Source of the DNA: Arthrobacter sp. ISL-30
Lineage (GTDB): Bacteria > Actinomycetota > Actinomycetes > Actinomycetales > Micrococcaceae
Assembly: GCF_018613855.1 (NCBI RefSeq)
Contig: NZ_JAGGPK010000004.1
Span: 1 to 61,722, forward strand
Length of the DNA stretch: 61,722 nucleotides
Direction: 5' to 3'
Positions 26,482-36,040 of this stretch are shown one piece after another. The position numbers and the translations under genes were made by a program. Positions within the stretch are counted from its first letter, which is position 1; every line of letters starts with the position of its first letter. The notes under the pieces were generated by a model that saw nothing but the letters and a program-made list of their open reading frames with translations, was not told the DNA's origin and did not search any database.

Positions 26482-26964
26482 TCAGCCGTGGCGCAGAATG
26501 TCAGCCGCGGAATCGAGACCTTCCTGGGTGCCGACAGCGATAAGCAGATCTCCCGTGTGCAGGATGACGTCCGGTCCCGGAGACGGGACCACCTCACCTT
26601 CACGCATGATGGCCACGATGGACGCACCGCACCGTGTCCGAATCCGTGCCTTCCCCATGGGCTGGTTCTGGAACGGTGAATCCGCAGCGATGGAGAATTG
26701 TCGGGTAGAGATTCCCGGGATCTCCTTGTGGTCTTCGGCAAGGCGCATGGCAATGTGTTGCCCGCCAAGCAAATTCCCCAAAGTGGCGGCCTCGTCCGCG
26801 GTCAGCGGTATGGAAGCCTGGCAAGTGTCCGGGTCGTCCCAGGTGGAGACGAAAAGTTCCGTCTCGCCTTCCCGGAGCTCAACGACGCCGATACGCCGCC
26901 CGGATGCCGTGACGAAGTCCTTGCGGACGCCAAAGCCCGGAAGTTCCGTCTCTTCAACATTCAT
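26482..26964 (-). CDS. khtT: Cation:proton antiporter regulatory subunit, KhtT-like (TrkA-C domain)
   Basis: 160 residues. The N-terminal part (VRKDFVTASGRRIGVVELREGETELFV) is the KhtT N-domain, and residues about 85-155 form a TrkA-C/RCK_C domain (MGKARIRTRCGASIVAIMREGEVVPSPGPDVILHTGDLLIAVGT). TrkA-C domains of this kind can bind c-di-AMP, which would couple antiport to that messenger. The ribosome binding site GGTGGAGGT sits directly before the ATG. First gene of a two-gene operon with khtU. Confidence 0.9.
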   Translation of the reverse strand: MNVEETELPGFGVRKDFVTASGRRIGVVELREGETELFVSTWDDPDTCQASIPLTADEAATLGNLLGGQHIAMRLAEDHKEIPGISTRQFSIAADSPFQNQPMGKARIRTRCGASIVAIMREGEVVPSPGPDVILHTGDLLIAVGTQEGLDSAADILRHG

Positions 26965-27008
26965 ACCTCCACCCTAGTCCGCTCAGAAGCGATGTGAAAT
27001 GACATCCG

Positions 27009-28412
27009 TCACCGCTCGGGAACCACGGCGATGGCGGTTTTTTCGGGCGCCTTCACGGGCAGGAGAACTAGGAGGCCGGCCAGCAGAACCACCATGATCC
27101 CCAGGATGCCCCAGCGCTGGGCCTCCCCTTCGGCTACTAGTGGGGTCGCGACGGCGATAGACAAGGTGAAGAGCGACGGCGCCAGGAAGCTCACTGCCCT
27201 GCCCGTGGTGGCGTAGAGGCCGAACAGTTCGCCGGTCTCGCCGCTGGGGGCCAGCCGGGCCAGGTAGGCGCGGGACGATGCCTGTGCTGGTCCCACGAAC
27301 AGGGACAGGAACAGGCCGAACACCCAGAACGTGGTGCTGCCCGCCCACGGGAGGCCGAAGAACACGTAATTGCCGTTGCCGAGGACCAGGATGGCTGTGC
27401 CTGACACGAGGAGTCCGATGAGGGAAATAATGATGACCGCTTTGGGTCCGATCCTGTCGTCCAGGAAGCCGCCGATCATGGCGCCTATGGCAGCAACGAT
27501 GTTGCCGAAGATGGCAAAGAAGATGACTTCCCGCAGTTCGAAGCCGAATGTCCCCGCCGCGATCACGCCGCCAAAGGTGAACACCGCGGCCAGGCCGTCC
27601 CTGAAGATGGCACTGGCCAGGAGGAAGAAGATGGTGTGGGGACTGGTCCGGTAGATGGCCTTGACGCGCCGCAGCAACAGCCCGTACGACTCCAGGAATC
27701 CGAGCCTGGCCGCGGCGGGACGGGGCGGCAGTTCCGGTACCGCGAAAAGGACCGGGAGGGCGAAGATGAAGAACCAAAGGGCTGAAAATACCGCGACCAG
27801 GCGGATGTTCAAGCCGTTCTCTGGTGACGCCCCGAACCACTCGAAGGACGGCTGGACAAAAAGCTGCAGGACGGCCAGCAGCGCCACGATTCCGCCGAGG
27901 TACCCCATGCCCCAGCCAAAGCCGCTGACTTTGCCAATGTTCTTCGGCGTGGACACCTGGGCCAGCATCGCGTTGTAGTTGACGCCGGCGAACTCGAAGA
28001 ACACGTTGCCGAGGGCTATCAGGGAGACGCCGAGGAGGAGGAACTCCGGGCGCGGAAAGACGAAGAAGCACAGCGCCGTCAGGACCGCGACGGCGGCCGT
28101 GTTGACTCCCAGCCACAGCTTCCGTCGCCCTCCGGCGTCGGAGCGCTGGCCCGTAACCGGTGCCAGCAGGGCAATCACGACGCCGGCAATCGCCAGCCCC
28201 CCGCCGAGCGCGGCCGACGCCGCGTCTTCGCCTCCAAAGGCCTGCGAGGTCAGGTAGACCGTGAACACGAACGTTGTCATGATCGCGTTGAAGGCCGCGG
28301 ATCCCCAGTCCCAGGCCGCCCAGGCCAGGATGCGTCCCTTGCCTAAGGCCTTTGGACCAGAGGCCAGTTCGGACGCCGAAGGTTGAGCTTCGGGGGCTGC
28401 GGCGGTGTTCAT
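27009..28412 (-). CDS. MFS transporter, UMF1/Atg22-like family
   Basis: About 467 residues with 12 helices; ILAWAAWDWGSAAFNAIMTTFVFTVYLT is the hallmark N-terminus of the UMF1 family (Vps/Atg22-like MFS). ATG at 28412 (MNTAAAPEAQ) is preferred; the frame is open to 28484 but that part lies over a likely regulatory palindrome. The C-terminus is short and hydrophilic. Substrate unknown; amino-acid efflux is known only for the eukaryotic relative. Confidence 0.86.
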   Translation of the reverse strand: MNTAAAPEAQPSASELASGPKALGKGRILAWAAWDWGSAAFNAIMTTFVFTVYLTSQAFGGEDAASAALGGGLAIAGVVIALLAPVTGQRSDAGGRRKLWLGVNTAAVAVLTALCFFVFPRPEFLLLGVSLIALGNVFFEFAGVNYNAMLAQVSTPKNIGKVSGFGWGMGYLGGIVALLAVLQLFVQPSFEWFGASPENGLNIRLVAVFSALWFFIFALPVLFAVPELPPRPAAARLGFLESYGLLLRRVKAIYRTSPHTIFFLLASAIFRDGLAAVFTFGGVIAAGTFGFELREVIFFAIFGNIVAAIGAMIGGFLDDRIGPKAVIIISLIGLLVSGTAILVLGNGNYVFFGLPWAGSTTFWVFGLFLSLFVGPAQASSRAYLARLAPSGETGELFGLYATTGRAVSFLAPSLFTLSIAVATPLVAEGEAQRWGILGIMVVLLAGLLVLLPVKAPEKTAIAVVPER

Positions 28413-28466
28413 AGGCTGAATGCTAGGGCAAGGAGCGGAGTTGGGCAGTCCTTTCGCTTGATAAAC

Positions 28467-28484
28467 TTGGGTCACCGAACCCAA
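28467..28484. promoter_or_regulatory. Inverted repeat in the mrp/MFS divergent promoter
   Basis: TTGGGT and ACCCAA are separated by six bases in the 128-base gap between the UMF1 gene and the mrp operon. It could be a regulator site for either side. Confidence 0.35.
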
Positions 28485-28540
28485 CGCATAACCGCCTGCC
28501 CCAACTTTCTTGACAACAAACCTGACTTAGCGGAGAAAAA

Positions 28541-31500
28541 GTGATCCCCGTCCTTGCCGTGACCCTTGTTGCGGCAACTGTGGCGCCCTTGATCTTCGCC
28601 AGAATTGGCAGGAACGCTTTCTTTATCCTCGCGGCGGTCCCGGCGGCCGCGTTCGTCTGGCTGCTTTTCCAGCAGGGGGCTGTGTATTCCGGCCAGGCTG
28701 GCTTCACCGAGGAAGTGCTTCCCTGGATCCCCGAACTGGGCATTGAACTGGCGTTCCGCATGGACGCCCTTGCCTGGGTGATGTCCCTTCTGATTCTTGG
28801 CGTGGGTACCCTGGTCCTGGCCTACTGCGCGCGCTACTTCAAGGACAGGGACCAGTCACTGGGCGTCTTCGGGGCCCAAATGCTGGCGTTTGCCGGCGCG
28901 ATGTTCGGCCTGGTCACTGCCGACGATCTCCTGGTCATGTTCATTTTCTGGGAACTGACCACCGTGCTGTCCTATCTGCTGATCGGCTACGCACGGACCA
29001 GGCTGTCGGCGCGGCGCTCGGCCCTGCAGGCCTTGATGGTGACCACCGCCGGCGGGCTGGCGATGCTCATTGGCCTGATCATTCTGGGCACCACCGCGGG
29101 CACTTACCGCCTTTCCGCCATCCTGGCCCAGGCTGCCGGAGGTGCCGGCACTTCGGCAGGTGGCGAAATCCCCGCCCTCGCCACGGGACCGGCGCAGGAC
29201 GCGGTGGCAACCGCCGTCGTACTTATTCTGGTTGGCGCCATCACCAAGTCCGCCCTGGTCCCTTTCCACTTCTGGCTTCCGGGGGCGATGGCGGCACCCA
29301 CTCCGGTTAGCGCATACCTGCACGCTGCGGCCATGGTCAAGGCCGGCATCTATATCGTGGCGCGCTTCGCACCCGGCTTCACGGATGCGCCCTTCTGGCT
29401 GCCGCTGGTGCTGGGGCTTGGACTGGCCACCATGCTGGTGGGCGGCTACCGCGCGCTCCGCCAGACGGATATCAAGCTCATCCTCGCCTTTGGCACCGTG
29501 AGTCAACTGGGCTTCCTCACCATGGTGGTCGGCCTCGGCAAGCCCGACGCCGCGCTCGCTGGCCTCGCACTGCTTGTGGCCCACGCCCTGTTCAAGGCCG
29601 CCCTCTTCCTGGTGGTGGGCATCATCGACCACCAAACGGGAACCCGCGACATCCGGAAGTTGTCCGGAGTGTTCCAGTCTTCTCGAGCCCTGGGGATCGT
29701 TGCCGCCGTCGCAGCCGGGTCCATGGCAGGCGTCCCGCCGCTGGCGGGGTTCGTGGCCAAGGAATCGGTGGTCGCGGCCTTCGTCCAGTACGGAACGGGC
29801 AAAGACTCCGGAGCCTGGTGCGTGGTCCTGCTAGTCGGCCTGGTCCTCGGCTCCATCCTCACCTTCGCCTACAGTGCCCGATTCATGTGGGGTGCGTTCG
29901 CCGTCAAGGAGGGCGTTGAGCGTACGCCGTTCAAGGCCATCCGACCCGCCTTCCTGGCCGCTCCGGCAATTCTTAGCCTGCTGACGCTGGTCTACGGCCT
30001 GTGGCCGGCTTCCGTGGATGGCTGGATCCAGCCTTATGCGGCGCTGTTTGCGGCCGCCGGTACAGCGCCCGACGCCGGGCCCGGTCACCTGTCGCTGTGG
30101 CACGGCCTCACTCCCGCCCTGGGGCTGGCTGCGATCATCTTCGTTGCAGGTACTGTGATGTTCTACGGGCGGAATGTCGTGGCACGGCTTCAGCAGCGGG
30201 TGCCGGACTGGATCGACGGCGATCGCGCCTATCAGCACACCATCGGTGCCATAGACGACGTCGCCGTCTGGCTCACCGGGCGTACCCAGCGCGGTTCACT
30301 GTACTTCTACCTCGCCGTCATCCTCAGCGTCGCCTTCGCGGTCCCCCTCACAGCCCTGATCATTGCCAACAAGCCGCTGCCCGGGGGGCTCTACCTGGTG
30401 GACGGCAATTCCCCGCTCCAGCTGATCGCTGCCGCCGGCATTGTGGTGGGGGCGCTGGCGGCCCTGAAGGCCAACAAGCGGTTCCTGGCTGTCCTCATGG
30501 TCTCAGTGACCGGCTACGGCATTGCCCTCATGTTCGCCCTGCAGGGTGCTCCGGACCTGGCCCTGACCCAAATGCTCGTCGAGACGATCGTGCTGGTGGC
30601 GTTCGTCCTGGCGATGCGCAGCCTGCCTCCCGAGCTCCGGGACCGCACTGGCGGAAAATACCGCCTGGTTCGCGTCATCATCGGTATCGCGTTCGGTGTC
30701 ACCATGATCTTCGTCGCCATCTATGCAATGGGAGCCCGGGTTGCGACGCCGGTTTCCCTCGAGTTTCCCCGCCTCGCCTATGAGGGCGGGGGAGGGCTAA
30801 ACGTGGTCAACGTGACCCTCGTGGACATCCGCGCCTGGGATACCTTTGGCGAGATCGCGGTTCTCGCGGTGGCCGCGACCGGCGTCGCAAGCCTCATCTT
30901 CATCCGTGGCCGCGGCGAGCGGCTTCGCGCTTCCTCCAAGGTGGCCGAAGGCAGCGTGGGGCGCCGCATCGGCGTCGTACGCAATTCCCACGACGGCGCC
31001 CAGCTGGCTCTCGCGCGGAAGTTCGCCGACGTCGGCCGCAACCCGTGGCTTGTGGCCGGCCGGACGCTTGCCCCGGAACGGCGCTCGATCATCTTCGAGG
31101 TAGTCACGAGGCTGATTTTCCATTCCCTGATCGTGTTCTCCCTCTATCTCCTGCTTGCCGGCCACAATCTCCCCGGGGGCGGTTTCGCCGGCGGCCTGAC
31201 TGCCGGGCTTGCGCTGACCATGCGCTATCTGGCCGGGGGCCGCTTCGAGCTCAGCGAAGCTACGCCGCTCTCGGCCGGAACACTGCTGGGGACGGGCCTG
31301 GCGACGGCGGCCGCGTCCGGGTTTGTGCCCCTCCTGCTGGGCGGGCAGGTGTTCCAGAGCGCCATCATCCAGGTCTGGCTTCCCGTGTTCGGGGACATCA
31401 AGTTCGTCACCTCCACGATCTTCGACATCGGGGTGTACATCGTGGTGGTCGGGCTGGCCCTGGACGTGCTGCGCAGCCTCGGTGCCGAAATTGACGAGCA

Positions 31501-31720
31501 CTTCGAGGAGACAGCCACCATGGCACCCCCGGACGCCGGGCCGGACGAGGCGGCCGAAGCCGAGTTGGAGACGGAAGCGCGCGTTACCGCCGAAGCCCAG
31601 GCCGCAAGTGCCGGCCAGGCTGCAGGGGCCGGAAGGAGCCCGGCAGCCGGCCAGGCCGCAGGCGCCGGACCGGCCGCTGGCGCCGGAGAAGTCGCAGGTG
31701 CCGGAAGGAGCCCGGTATGA
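28541..31720 (+). CDS. mrpA: Mrp Na+/H+ antiporter subunit A, fused to subunit B domain
   Basis: 1059 residues. The NuoL-like proton-pumping part spans about 1-620 (FWELTTVLSYLLIGYARTRLSARRSALQALMVTTAGG, with the lysine-bearing helix KSALVPFHFWLPGAMAAPTPVSAYLHAAAMVKAGIY). A DUF4040/MbhE-like region follows, and about 860-1000 is an MnhB domain (LYLLLAGHNLPGGGFAGGL), so subunits A and B are one chain, as in many actinobacteria. The last ~60 residues are an Ala/Gly/Pro-rich tail with repeated AGAGRSP units. GTG start after GGAGAAAA. First gene of a six-gene operon. Confidence 0.96.
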   Translation: MIPVLAVTLVAATVAPLIFARIGRNAFFILAAVPAAAFVWLLFQQGAVYSGQAGFTEEVLPWIPELGIELAFRMDALAWVMSLLILGVGTLVLAYCARYFKDRDQSLGVFGAQMLAFAGAMFGLVTADDLLVMFIFWELTTVLSYLLIGYARTRLSARRSALQALMVTTAGGLAMLIGLIILGTTAGTYRLSAILAQAAGGAGTSAGGEIPALATGPAQDAVATAVVLILVGAITKSALVPFHFWLPGAMAAPTPVSAYLHAAAMVKAGIYIVARFAPGFTDAPFWLPLVLGLGLATMLVGGYRALRQTDIKLILAFGTVSQLGFLTMVVGLGKPDAALAGLALLVAHALFKAALFLVVGIIDHQTGTRDIRKLSGVFQSSRALGIVAAVAAGSMAGVPPLAGFVAKESVVAAFVQYGTGKDSGAWCVVLLVGLVLGSILTFAYSARFMWGAFAVKEGVERTPFKAIRPAFLAAPAILSLLTLVYGLWPASVDGWIQPYAALFAAAGTAPDAGPGHLSLWHGLTPALGLAAIIFVAGTVMFYGRNVVARLQQRVPDWIDGDRAYQHTIGAIDDVAVWLTGRTQRGSLYFYLAVILSVAFAVPLTALIIANKPLPGGLYLVDGNSPLQLIAAAGIVVGALAALKANKRFLAVLMVSVTGYGIALMFALQGAPDLALTQMLVETIVLVAFVLAMRSLPPELRDRTGGKYRLVRVIIGIAFGVTMIFVAIYAMGARVATPVSLEFPRLAYEGGGGLNVVNVTLVDIRAWDTFGEIAVLAVAATGVASLIFIRGRGERLRASSKVAEGSVGRRIGVVRNSHDGAQLALARKFADVGRNPWLVAGRTLAPERRSIIFEVVTRLIFHSLIVFSLYLLLAGHNLPGGGFAGGLTAGLALTMRYLAGGRFELSEATPLSAGTLLGTGLATAAASGFVPLLLGGQVFQSAIIQVWLPVFGDIKFVTSTIFDIGVYIVVVGLALDVLRSLGAEIDEHFEETATMAPPDAGPDEAAEAELETEARVTAEAQAASAGQAAGAGRSPAAGQAAGAGPAAGAGEVAGAGRSPV

Positions 31721-32286
31721 GCGTCAACCTGACCCTGCTGATTGTCATGGGGGTGCTCTACGCCTGCGGAATCTACCTGATCCTGGAGCGCAGCCTCACC
31801 CGCGTCCTGCTGGGGCTCATGCTCCTGGCCAACGCCACGAACCTGCTGATCCTGGCCACGGGCGGCTATGCCGGGCTGGCGCCGTTGTTCGATCAGGATA
31901 TTCCGTCGGAGGACTATAACGACCCCCTGCCGCAGGCGCTGATCCTCACCTCGATCGTGATCTCGTTCGCAGTGACCGCGTTTATGCTCGGCATCATCTA
32001 CCGCACCTGGACGCTGGGCCGGCAGGACGAGATCCAGGACGACGTCGAAGACCGCCGCGTTGCCCGCACACCCAGCTTCGACGCTGAGGACGATGCCGAT
32101 GTTCCCATGGAGACATCGGAGTTCCCCCTTACCGCCGTGGCCAGTCCGGGAACGGCTGCGGAAAGCGACGGCGAGACCGTGACGGCCGGCGCGAAGGAGC
32201 TCAGCGCGGACACTGCGGCCTTGGAGGAAAGCCCCGGCTCCCGGAACGTCTCTCGAAACATCAATTTGGAAGGAGGCGAGCGGTGA
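31717..32286 (+). CDS. mrpC: Mrp antiporter subunit C
   Basis: 189 residues; NuoK-like membrane core of about 110 residues with three helices (MGVLYACGIYLILERSLTRVLLGLMLLANATNLLIL and LPQALILTSIVISFAVTAFMLGIIYRTW). A roughly 70-residue acidic cytoplasmic tail follows, which is long for the family. The ATG overlaps the mrpA stop (ATGA). Confidence 0.95.
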   Translation: MSVNLTLLIVMGVLYACGIYLILERSLTRVLLGLMLLANATNLLILATGGYAGLAPLFDQDIPSEDYNDPLPQALILTSIVISFAVTAFMLGIIYRTWTLGRQDEIQDDVEDRRVARTPSFDAEDDADVPMETSEFPLTAVASPGTAAESDGETVTAGAKELSADTAALEESPGSRNVSRNINLEGGER

Positions 32287-33893
32287 ACTTTGCCGATACT
32301 GGGAACATGGCCAGCCTGGCCCCGCTCGCCGTCGTCCTTCCCATCCTCGGCGCCGCCCTCACCTTCGTCCTGATCCGGCACTCGCGCGCCCAGCGTGCCG
32401 TCAGCATCGGTCTCCTGGCTCTCACACTTCTCCTGGAGTGCCTGCTGCTGGCCTCGGTCTGGGACGGGGGCACCACCGCCGTGACTATCGGCGGCTGGCT
32501 GCCGCCGTGGGGGATCGTCCTCGTGGTGGACCAGTTCTCCTCGCTCATGCTGGTGGTGTCCACTGTTGTGAGCCTGGCCGTCCTGGTGTACGCCACAGGC
32601 CAAGGCATGGCCGACGGCGACCAGGACGCGCCGCTGTCCGTCTTCCACCCGACGTACCTGATCCTGGTGGCGGGGGTTTCCAATGCGTTCCTCACCGGCG
32701 ACCTGTTCAACCTGTACGTGGGCTTCGAGATCCTGCTGACGGCTAGCTACGTGCTCATGACATTGGGAGGAACGGGGCCCCGTATCCGTGCCGGTGTCAC
32801 GTACGTGGTGGTTTCCGTAGTGTCCTCGGTGCTGTTCCTCATCGCCATTGCCATGATCTACGGCGCCACGGGTACGGTCACGATGGCCGACCTCGCCATC
32901 AAGCTGGCCGAACTGGATCCCGGAACGCAGACACTGCTGCATGTCATGCTCCTTGTGGCATTCGGCATCAAGGCGGCCGTGTTCCCGCTGTCCTTCTGGC
33001 TTCCCGACTCTTATCCCACCGCGCCTGCACCCGTCACGGCGGTGTTCGCCGGCCTCCTGACAAAAGTGGGCGTCTACGCCATGGTTCGGACGGAGACCCT
33101 GCTTTTTCCTGGCGAAAACCTCAACACGCCATTGATGGTGGCGGCCCTGCTGACCATGGTGGTAGGCATCCTGGGCGCCATTGCCCAAAGCGACATCAAG
33201 CGACTCCTGTCCTTCACCCTCGTGAGCCACATCGGCTATATGGTGTTTGGCCTGGCGATGTCCTCGATCGCCGGGTTGGGCGCGGCCATGTTCTACGTAG
33301 CGCACCACATCACGATCCAGACCAGCCTGTTCCTGGTGACCGGCCTGATCGAGCGCCGCGGCGGCAGTTCATCGATTGACCGCCTCGGTGGCCTCGCCAA
33401 GCTGTCGCCGGTCCTGGCGCTGTTGTTCTTCGTGCCCGGCATGAACCTGGCCGGCATCCCGCCGTTCTCGGGCTTCCTCGGCAAGGTCGGGCTCATGCAG
33501 GCCGGCGTCAGCCTCGGTACACCCCTGGCCATTGTCCTTGTGGTGGGCGGGGTGGTGACAAGCCTGCTGACGTTGCTGGCGATCGCGAGGGTCTGGAACA
33601 GGGCCTTCTGGCGGAAGCCCGAAGACGCCGAATACCCTGATCCCGTGCTGCAGCGCCCGGGTACCGTGGGCATGCTGCCGAGGACCATGGTCGGCTCGAC
33701 GGCGGGACTGGTGCTTTTCGGCGTCGCCCTCACCGTCTTCGCCGGGCCGCTATTTAGGGTCTCCGACCAGGCCGCCACGGAAATGCTGGACCGCTCGTCG
33801 TATATCCAGGCTGTCCTTGGCGACGAGGCTCCCGTGCCGCCCATCCCCAAGACCCTGCCCGCCGAGGCCGTGCAAGATGGCGGCAGCAAATGA
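32283..33893 (+). CDS. mrpD: Mrp antiporter subunit D
   Basis: A 536-residue NuoL/M/N-type proton-conducting subunit with 14 helices. FNLYVGFEILLTASYVLMTLGG holds the conserved Glu; AFGIKAAVFPLSFWLPDSYPTAPAPVTAVFAGLLTKVGVYAM holds the conserved Lys. The GTG start overlaps the mrpC stop (GTGA). It couples proton flux to Na+ extrusion with MrpA. Confidence 0.96.
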   Translation: MNFADTGNMASLAPLAVVLPILGAALTFVLIRHSRAQRAVSIGLLALTLLLECLLLASVWDGGTTAVTIGGWLPPWGIVLVVDQFSSLMLVVSTVVSLAVLVYATGQGMADGDQDAPLSVFHPTYLILVAGVSNAFLTGDLFNLYVGFEILLTASYVLMTLGGTGPRIRAGVTYVVVSVVSSVLFLIAIAMIYGATGTVTMADLAIKLAELDPGTQTLLHVMLLVAFGIKAAVFPLSFWLPDSYPTAPAPVTAVFAGLLTKVGVYAMVRTETLLFPGENLNTPLMVAALLTMVVGILGAIAQSDIKRLLSFTLVSHIGYMVFGLAMSSIAGLGAAMFYVAHHITIQTSLFLVTGLIERRGGSSSIDRLGGLAKLSPVLALLFFVPGMNLAGIPPFSGFLGKVGLMQAGVSLGTPLAIVLVVGGVVTSLLTLLAIARVWNRAFWRKPEDAEYPDPVLQRPGTVGMLPRTMVGSTAGLVLFGVALTVFAGPLFRVSDQAATEMLDRSSYIQAVLGDEAPVPPIPKTLPAEAVQDGGSK

Positions 33894-34480
33894 GCCGCAA
33901 GCCAATTTCCCTGAAGAGAGAGATCCCGCTGCTCGTGTGGCTGGTGGTTGTTTGGGCTGCGTTATGGCAGGATTTCAGCCCCGGAAACCTGCTCTTCGGT
34001 GCCCTGATTGCCGTGGTGGTCGCCAGGATCTTCTACCTGCCTCCAGTGGAACTTAGCGGGCGCTTCAACCTCCTGAGGGCGTTTGCGTTCGCTTTCGTGT
34101 TCCTGGGAAAGGTAGCGGCCGCCAGCTTCCAGGTCATGTACCTGGCCATTTTCAAAGGACCGCGAGTAACCAATGCCGTGGTGGCCGTGCCGCTACGCAG
34201 CCAATCCGATCTGCTCATGACGGCTACGGGGCATGTCATCTCACTGATCCCCGGGTCCCTGGTGGTGGAGGTGGACCGCTCCACGTCCACGCTGTACATC
34301 CATGGGCTGAATATCCGCAACAGTGCGGACAGCGACAGGCTGCGGAAAGAAGTCCAGGACACCGAAGCCAGCCTGATCCGAATCATGGGCTCAGCCGAAG
34401 AAGTCGAGGCGCTCCGCAACGACCAACGGCAGCTTCGAGAAACCCGGCAGCTTCGAGACGAAACAGGAGAGGCATTGTGA
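33890..34480 (+). CDS. mrpE: Mrp antiporter subunit E
   Basis: 196 residues with two N-terminal helices (LLVWLVVVWAALWQDFSPGNLLFGALIAVVVARIFYLP) and a cytoplasmic MnhE domain (SQSDLLMTATGHVISLIPGSLVVEVDRSTSTLYIHGL). A charged C-terminal helix is rich in Arg/Gln. ATG overlaps the mrpD stop. Confidence 0.95.
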   Translation: MSRKPISLKREIPLLVWLVVVWAALWQDFSPGNLLFGALIAVVVARIFYLPPVELSGRFNLLRAFAFAFVFLGKVAAASFQVMYLAIFKGPRVTNAVVAVPLRSQSDLLMTATGHVISLIPGSLVVEVDRSTSTLYIHGLNIRNSADSDRLRKEVQDTEASLIRIMGSAEEVEALRNDQRQLRETRQLRDETGEAL

Positions 34481-34755
34481 AGGAAACTATCCTCATCGTC
34501 ACGGCAGTGATCCTCACCCTCGCCGCCGCTGGAGCAATTGTCCGCATCGCCGTCGGGCCTTCACTGCTGGACCGGGTCCTTGCCGCCGACGTCCTCCTGG
34601 CGATCCTCGGAGCTGCACTGGCTATCGACATGGCGATGAACCGCCACCTGAACAACCTGATGCTGCTGGTGGCGCTGACGCTGATCGGGTTCATCGGCTC
34701 GGTGACGGTGGCCCGCTTCGTGGCAGATCGGAGGCCGAATCCGCATGACAGCTGA
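34477..34755 (+). CDS. mrpF: Mrp antiporter subunit F
   Basis: A 92-residue, three-helix membrane protein (RIAVGPSLLDRVLAADVLLAILGAALAIDM) with the conserved Asp of the family. GTG overlaps the mrpE stop, and its own stop overlaps mrpG by eleven bases. Confidence 0.95.
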   Translation: MKETILIVTAVILTLAAAGAIVRIAVGPSLLDRVLAADVLLAILGAALAIDMAMNRHLNNLMLLVALTLIGFIGSVTVARFVADRRPNPHDS

Positions 34756-35164
34756 CGCTTCCGGCTTTGATGCGTTTATTGATGCCCTCACTGCCGTCTT
34801 CCTTGTCGCGGGCGCCCTGATGTCGCTGGCCGCTGCCATTGGCCTGCTACGTTTTCCCGACCTCATGAGCCGCATGCATGCTGCCACCAAGCCGCAGGTG
34901 CTTGGGCTGTTCCTGGTCCTTGCAGCGATTGGCCTGCAGTTGCGGACGTGGTGGGTGTGGCCCGTGCTGCTCGTGGCGTGGATCTTCCAACTGCTTACTG
35001 TGCCGGTCTCCGCCCATATGGTGGGTCGTGCAGGCTACCGCACCAAGCACCTGCAAAAGGAGCTCCTCAGTACCGATGAGCTCGCCGACGTCGTGCGGCG
35101 GGCCGCTGCCGAGGAGCAAGCGGAACAGGACGCCCGCGATGCAGCGGGCAGCAAGCGACCATGA
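34745..35164 (+). CDS. mrpG: Mrp antiporter subunit G
   Basis: 139 residues, three helices (AVFLVAGALMSLAAAIGLLRFPDLMSRMHAATKPQVLGLFLVLAAIGLQL carries the diagnostic RFPD..RMHAATK motif). A charged cytoplasmic tail ends the chain. Last gene of the operon; the convergent idi gene ends 12 bases away without an obvious hairpin. Confidence 0.95.
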   Translation: MTADASGFDAFIDALTAVFLVAGALMSLAAAIGLLRFPDLMSRMHAATKPQVLGLFLVLAAIGLQLRTWWVWPVLLVAWIFQLLTVPVSAHMVGRAGYRTKHLQKELLSTDELADVVRRAAAEEQAEQDARDAAGSKRP

Positions 35165-35176
35165 GGTCCGGCCGGG

Positions 35177-35719
35177 CTACATTTGCCCTTCGAGCCTGCG
35201 AAGCTGGAGGACCAGCCAGGGGCTGAAGGCGTAAGGTGCCGCGGTCACTGCTTCCCTGAGTGCGGCTGGATCCGTCCACGCCCATTCGGCCACTTCGGAG
35301 GCCACGGGGAGGGGATCCTTGTTGGTCACCGCGCGGTACACGGGGCACAGTTCGTTCTCCACGATGCCGGAACTGTCCACGGCCCGGTAACGGAAATCAG
35401 GCAGGAGCGGCTCCACCCCTTCAATCCGGAGTCCGAGTTCCTGGCGGGCCCGGCGCACCACTGCGTCTTCAGGCGATTCTCCCGGTGCCGGATGCCCGCA
35501 GAAGGAGTTTGTCCACACGCCAGGCCAGGTTTTCTTGGCCAGCGACCTGCGCGTGACCAGTACCAGGCCCGAGGGGGAGTAGACGTGGCAGGAGAACGCC
35601 AGGTGCAGCGGAGTGTCTGCGTTGTGGACAGTCGCCTTGGGAGCAGTGCCCAGGTGATGCCCTTCCTCGTCCACGAGCTGCACCAGCTCTGGTGGCTCGG
35701 CGATCGGCTGGTCGTTCAT
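35177..35719 (-). CDS. idi: Isopentenyl-diphosphate delta-isomerase, type I
   Basis: A 180-residue Nudix-fold enzyme interconverting IPP and DMAPP. The catalytic C74 is in NSFCGHPAPGE and E123 in GIVENELCPVY. The Nudix-like helix is EDAVVRRARQELGL. GAGGAAG precedes the ATG. It supplies isoprenoid precursors, for example for menaquinone and carotenoids. Confidence 0.96.
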   Translation of the reverse strand: MNDQPIAEPPELVQLVDEEGHHLGTAPKATVHNADTPLHLAFSCHVYSPSGLVLVTRRSLAKKTWPGVWTNSFCGHPAPGESPEDAVVRRARQELGLRIEGVEPLLPDFRYRAVDSSGIVENELCPVYRAVTNKDPLPVASEVAEWAWTDPAALREAVTAAPYAFSPWLVLQLRRLEGQM

Positions 35720-35739
35720 GGCTTCCTCGCCTATTCCGC

Positions 35740-36000
35740 CTAAACGATGTCTTGGGTCTTGGCGAAGCGGGCAATGGCGCGCTGCGTGCCGCGGTTGGCG
35801 AGGACCTGGATGATGGTGCTGACCGACGCTGATACCAGCGCGAACGTCAGGGCTGAGCGCAGGCTCGTCGGAGTGTCGTCCTTGCCTGTGGGAGGCTTCC
35901 GGCCAGTGGTTTTCTCCCAGACCATGTTGACCACCTTGGTACCGAGTAGGCCTGCGCCAATGCTTACACCGGTTCCGAGCAGCTTGATGAGGAAGTTCAC
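35740..36000 (-). CDS. DUF4235 domain-containing membrane protein
   Basis: A small protein of 86 residues, starting NFLIKLLGTGVSIGAGLLGTKVVNMVWEKTTGRKPPTG, the DUF4235 signature common in actinobacteria, with two membrane segments. GTG at 36000 is preferred because AGGAG lies seven bases upstream. Function unknown. Confidence 0.85.
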   Translation of the reverse strand: MNFLIKLLGTGVSIGAGLLGTKVVNMVWEKTTGRKPPTGKDDTPTSLRSALTFALVSASVSTIIQVLANRGTQRAIARFAKTQDIV

Positions 36001-36040
36001 TTCATGACTCCTAACGGGCGACAACAGGTCCGGCCCCAGC

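Noticed and set aside
31998..33308. A 436-codon minus-strand frame opposite mrpC/mrpD
   Set aside because: It is rich in His/Gln/Arg as expected from the complement of a membrane-protein gene, and has no ribosome binding site.
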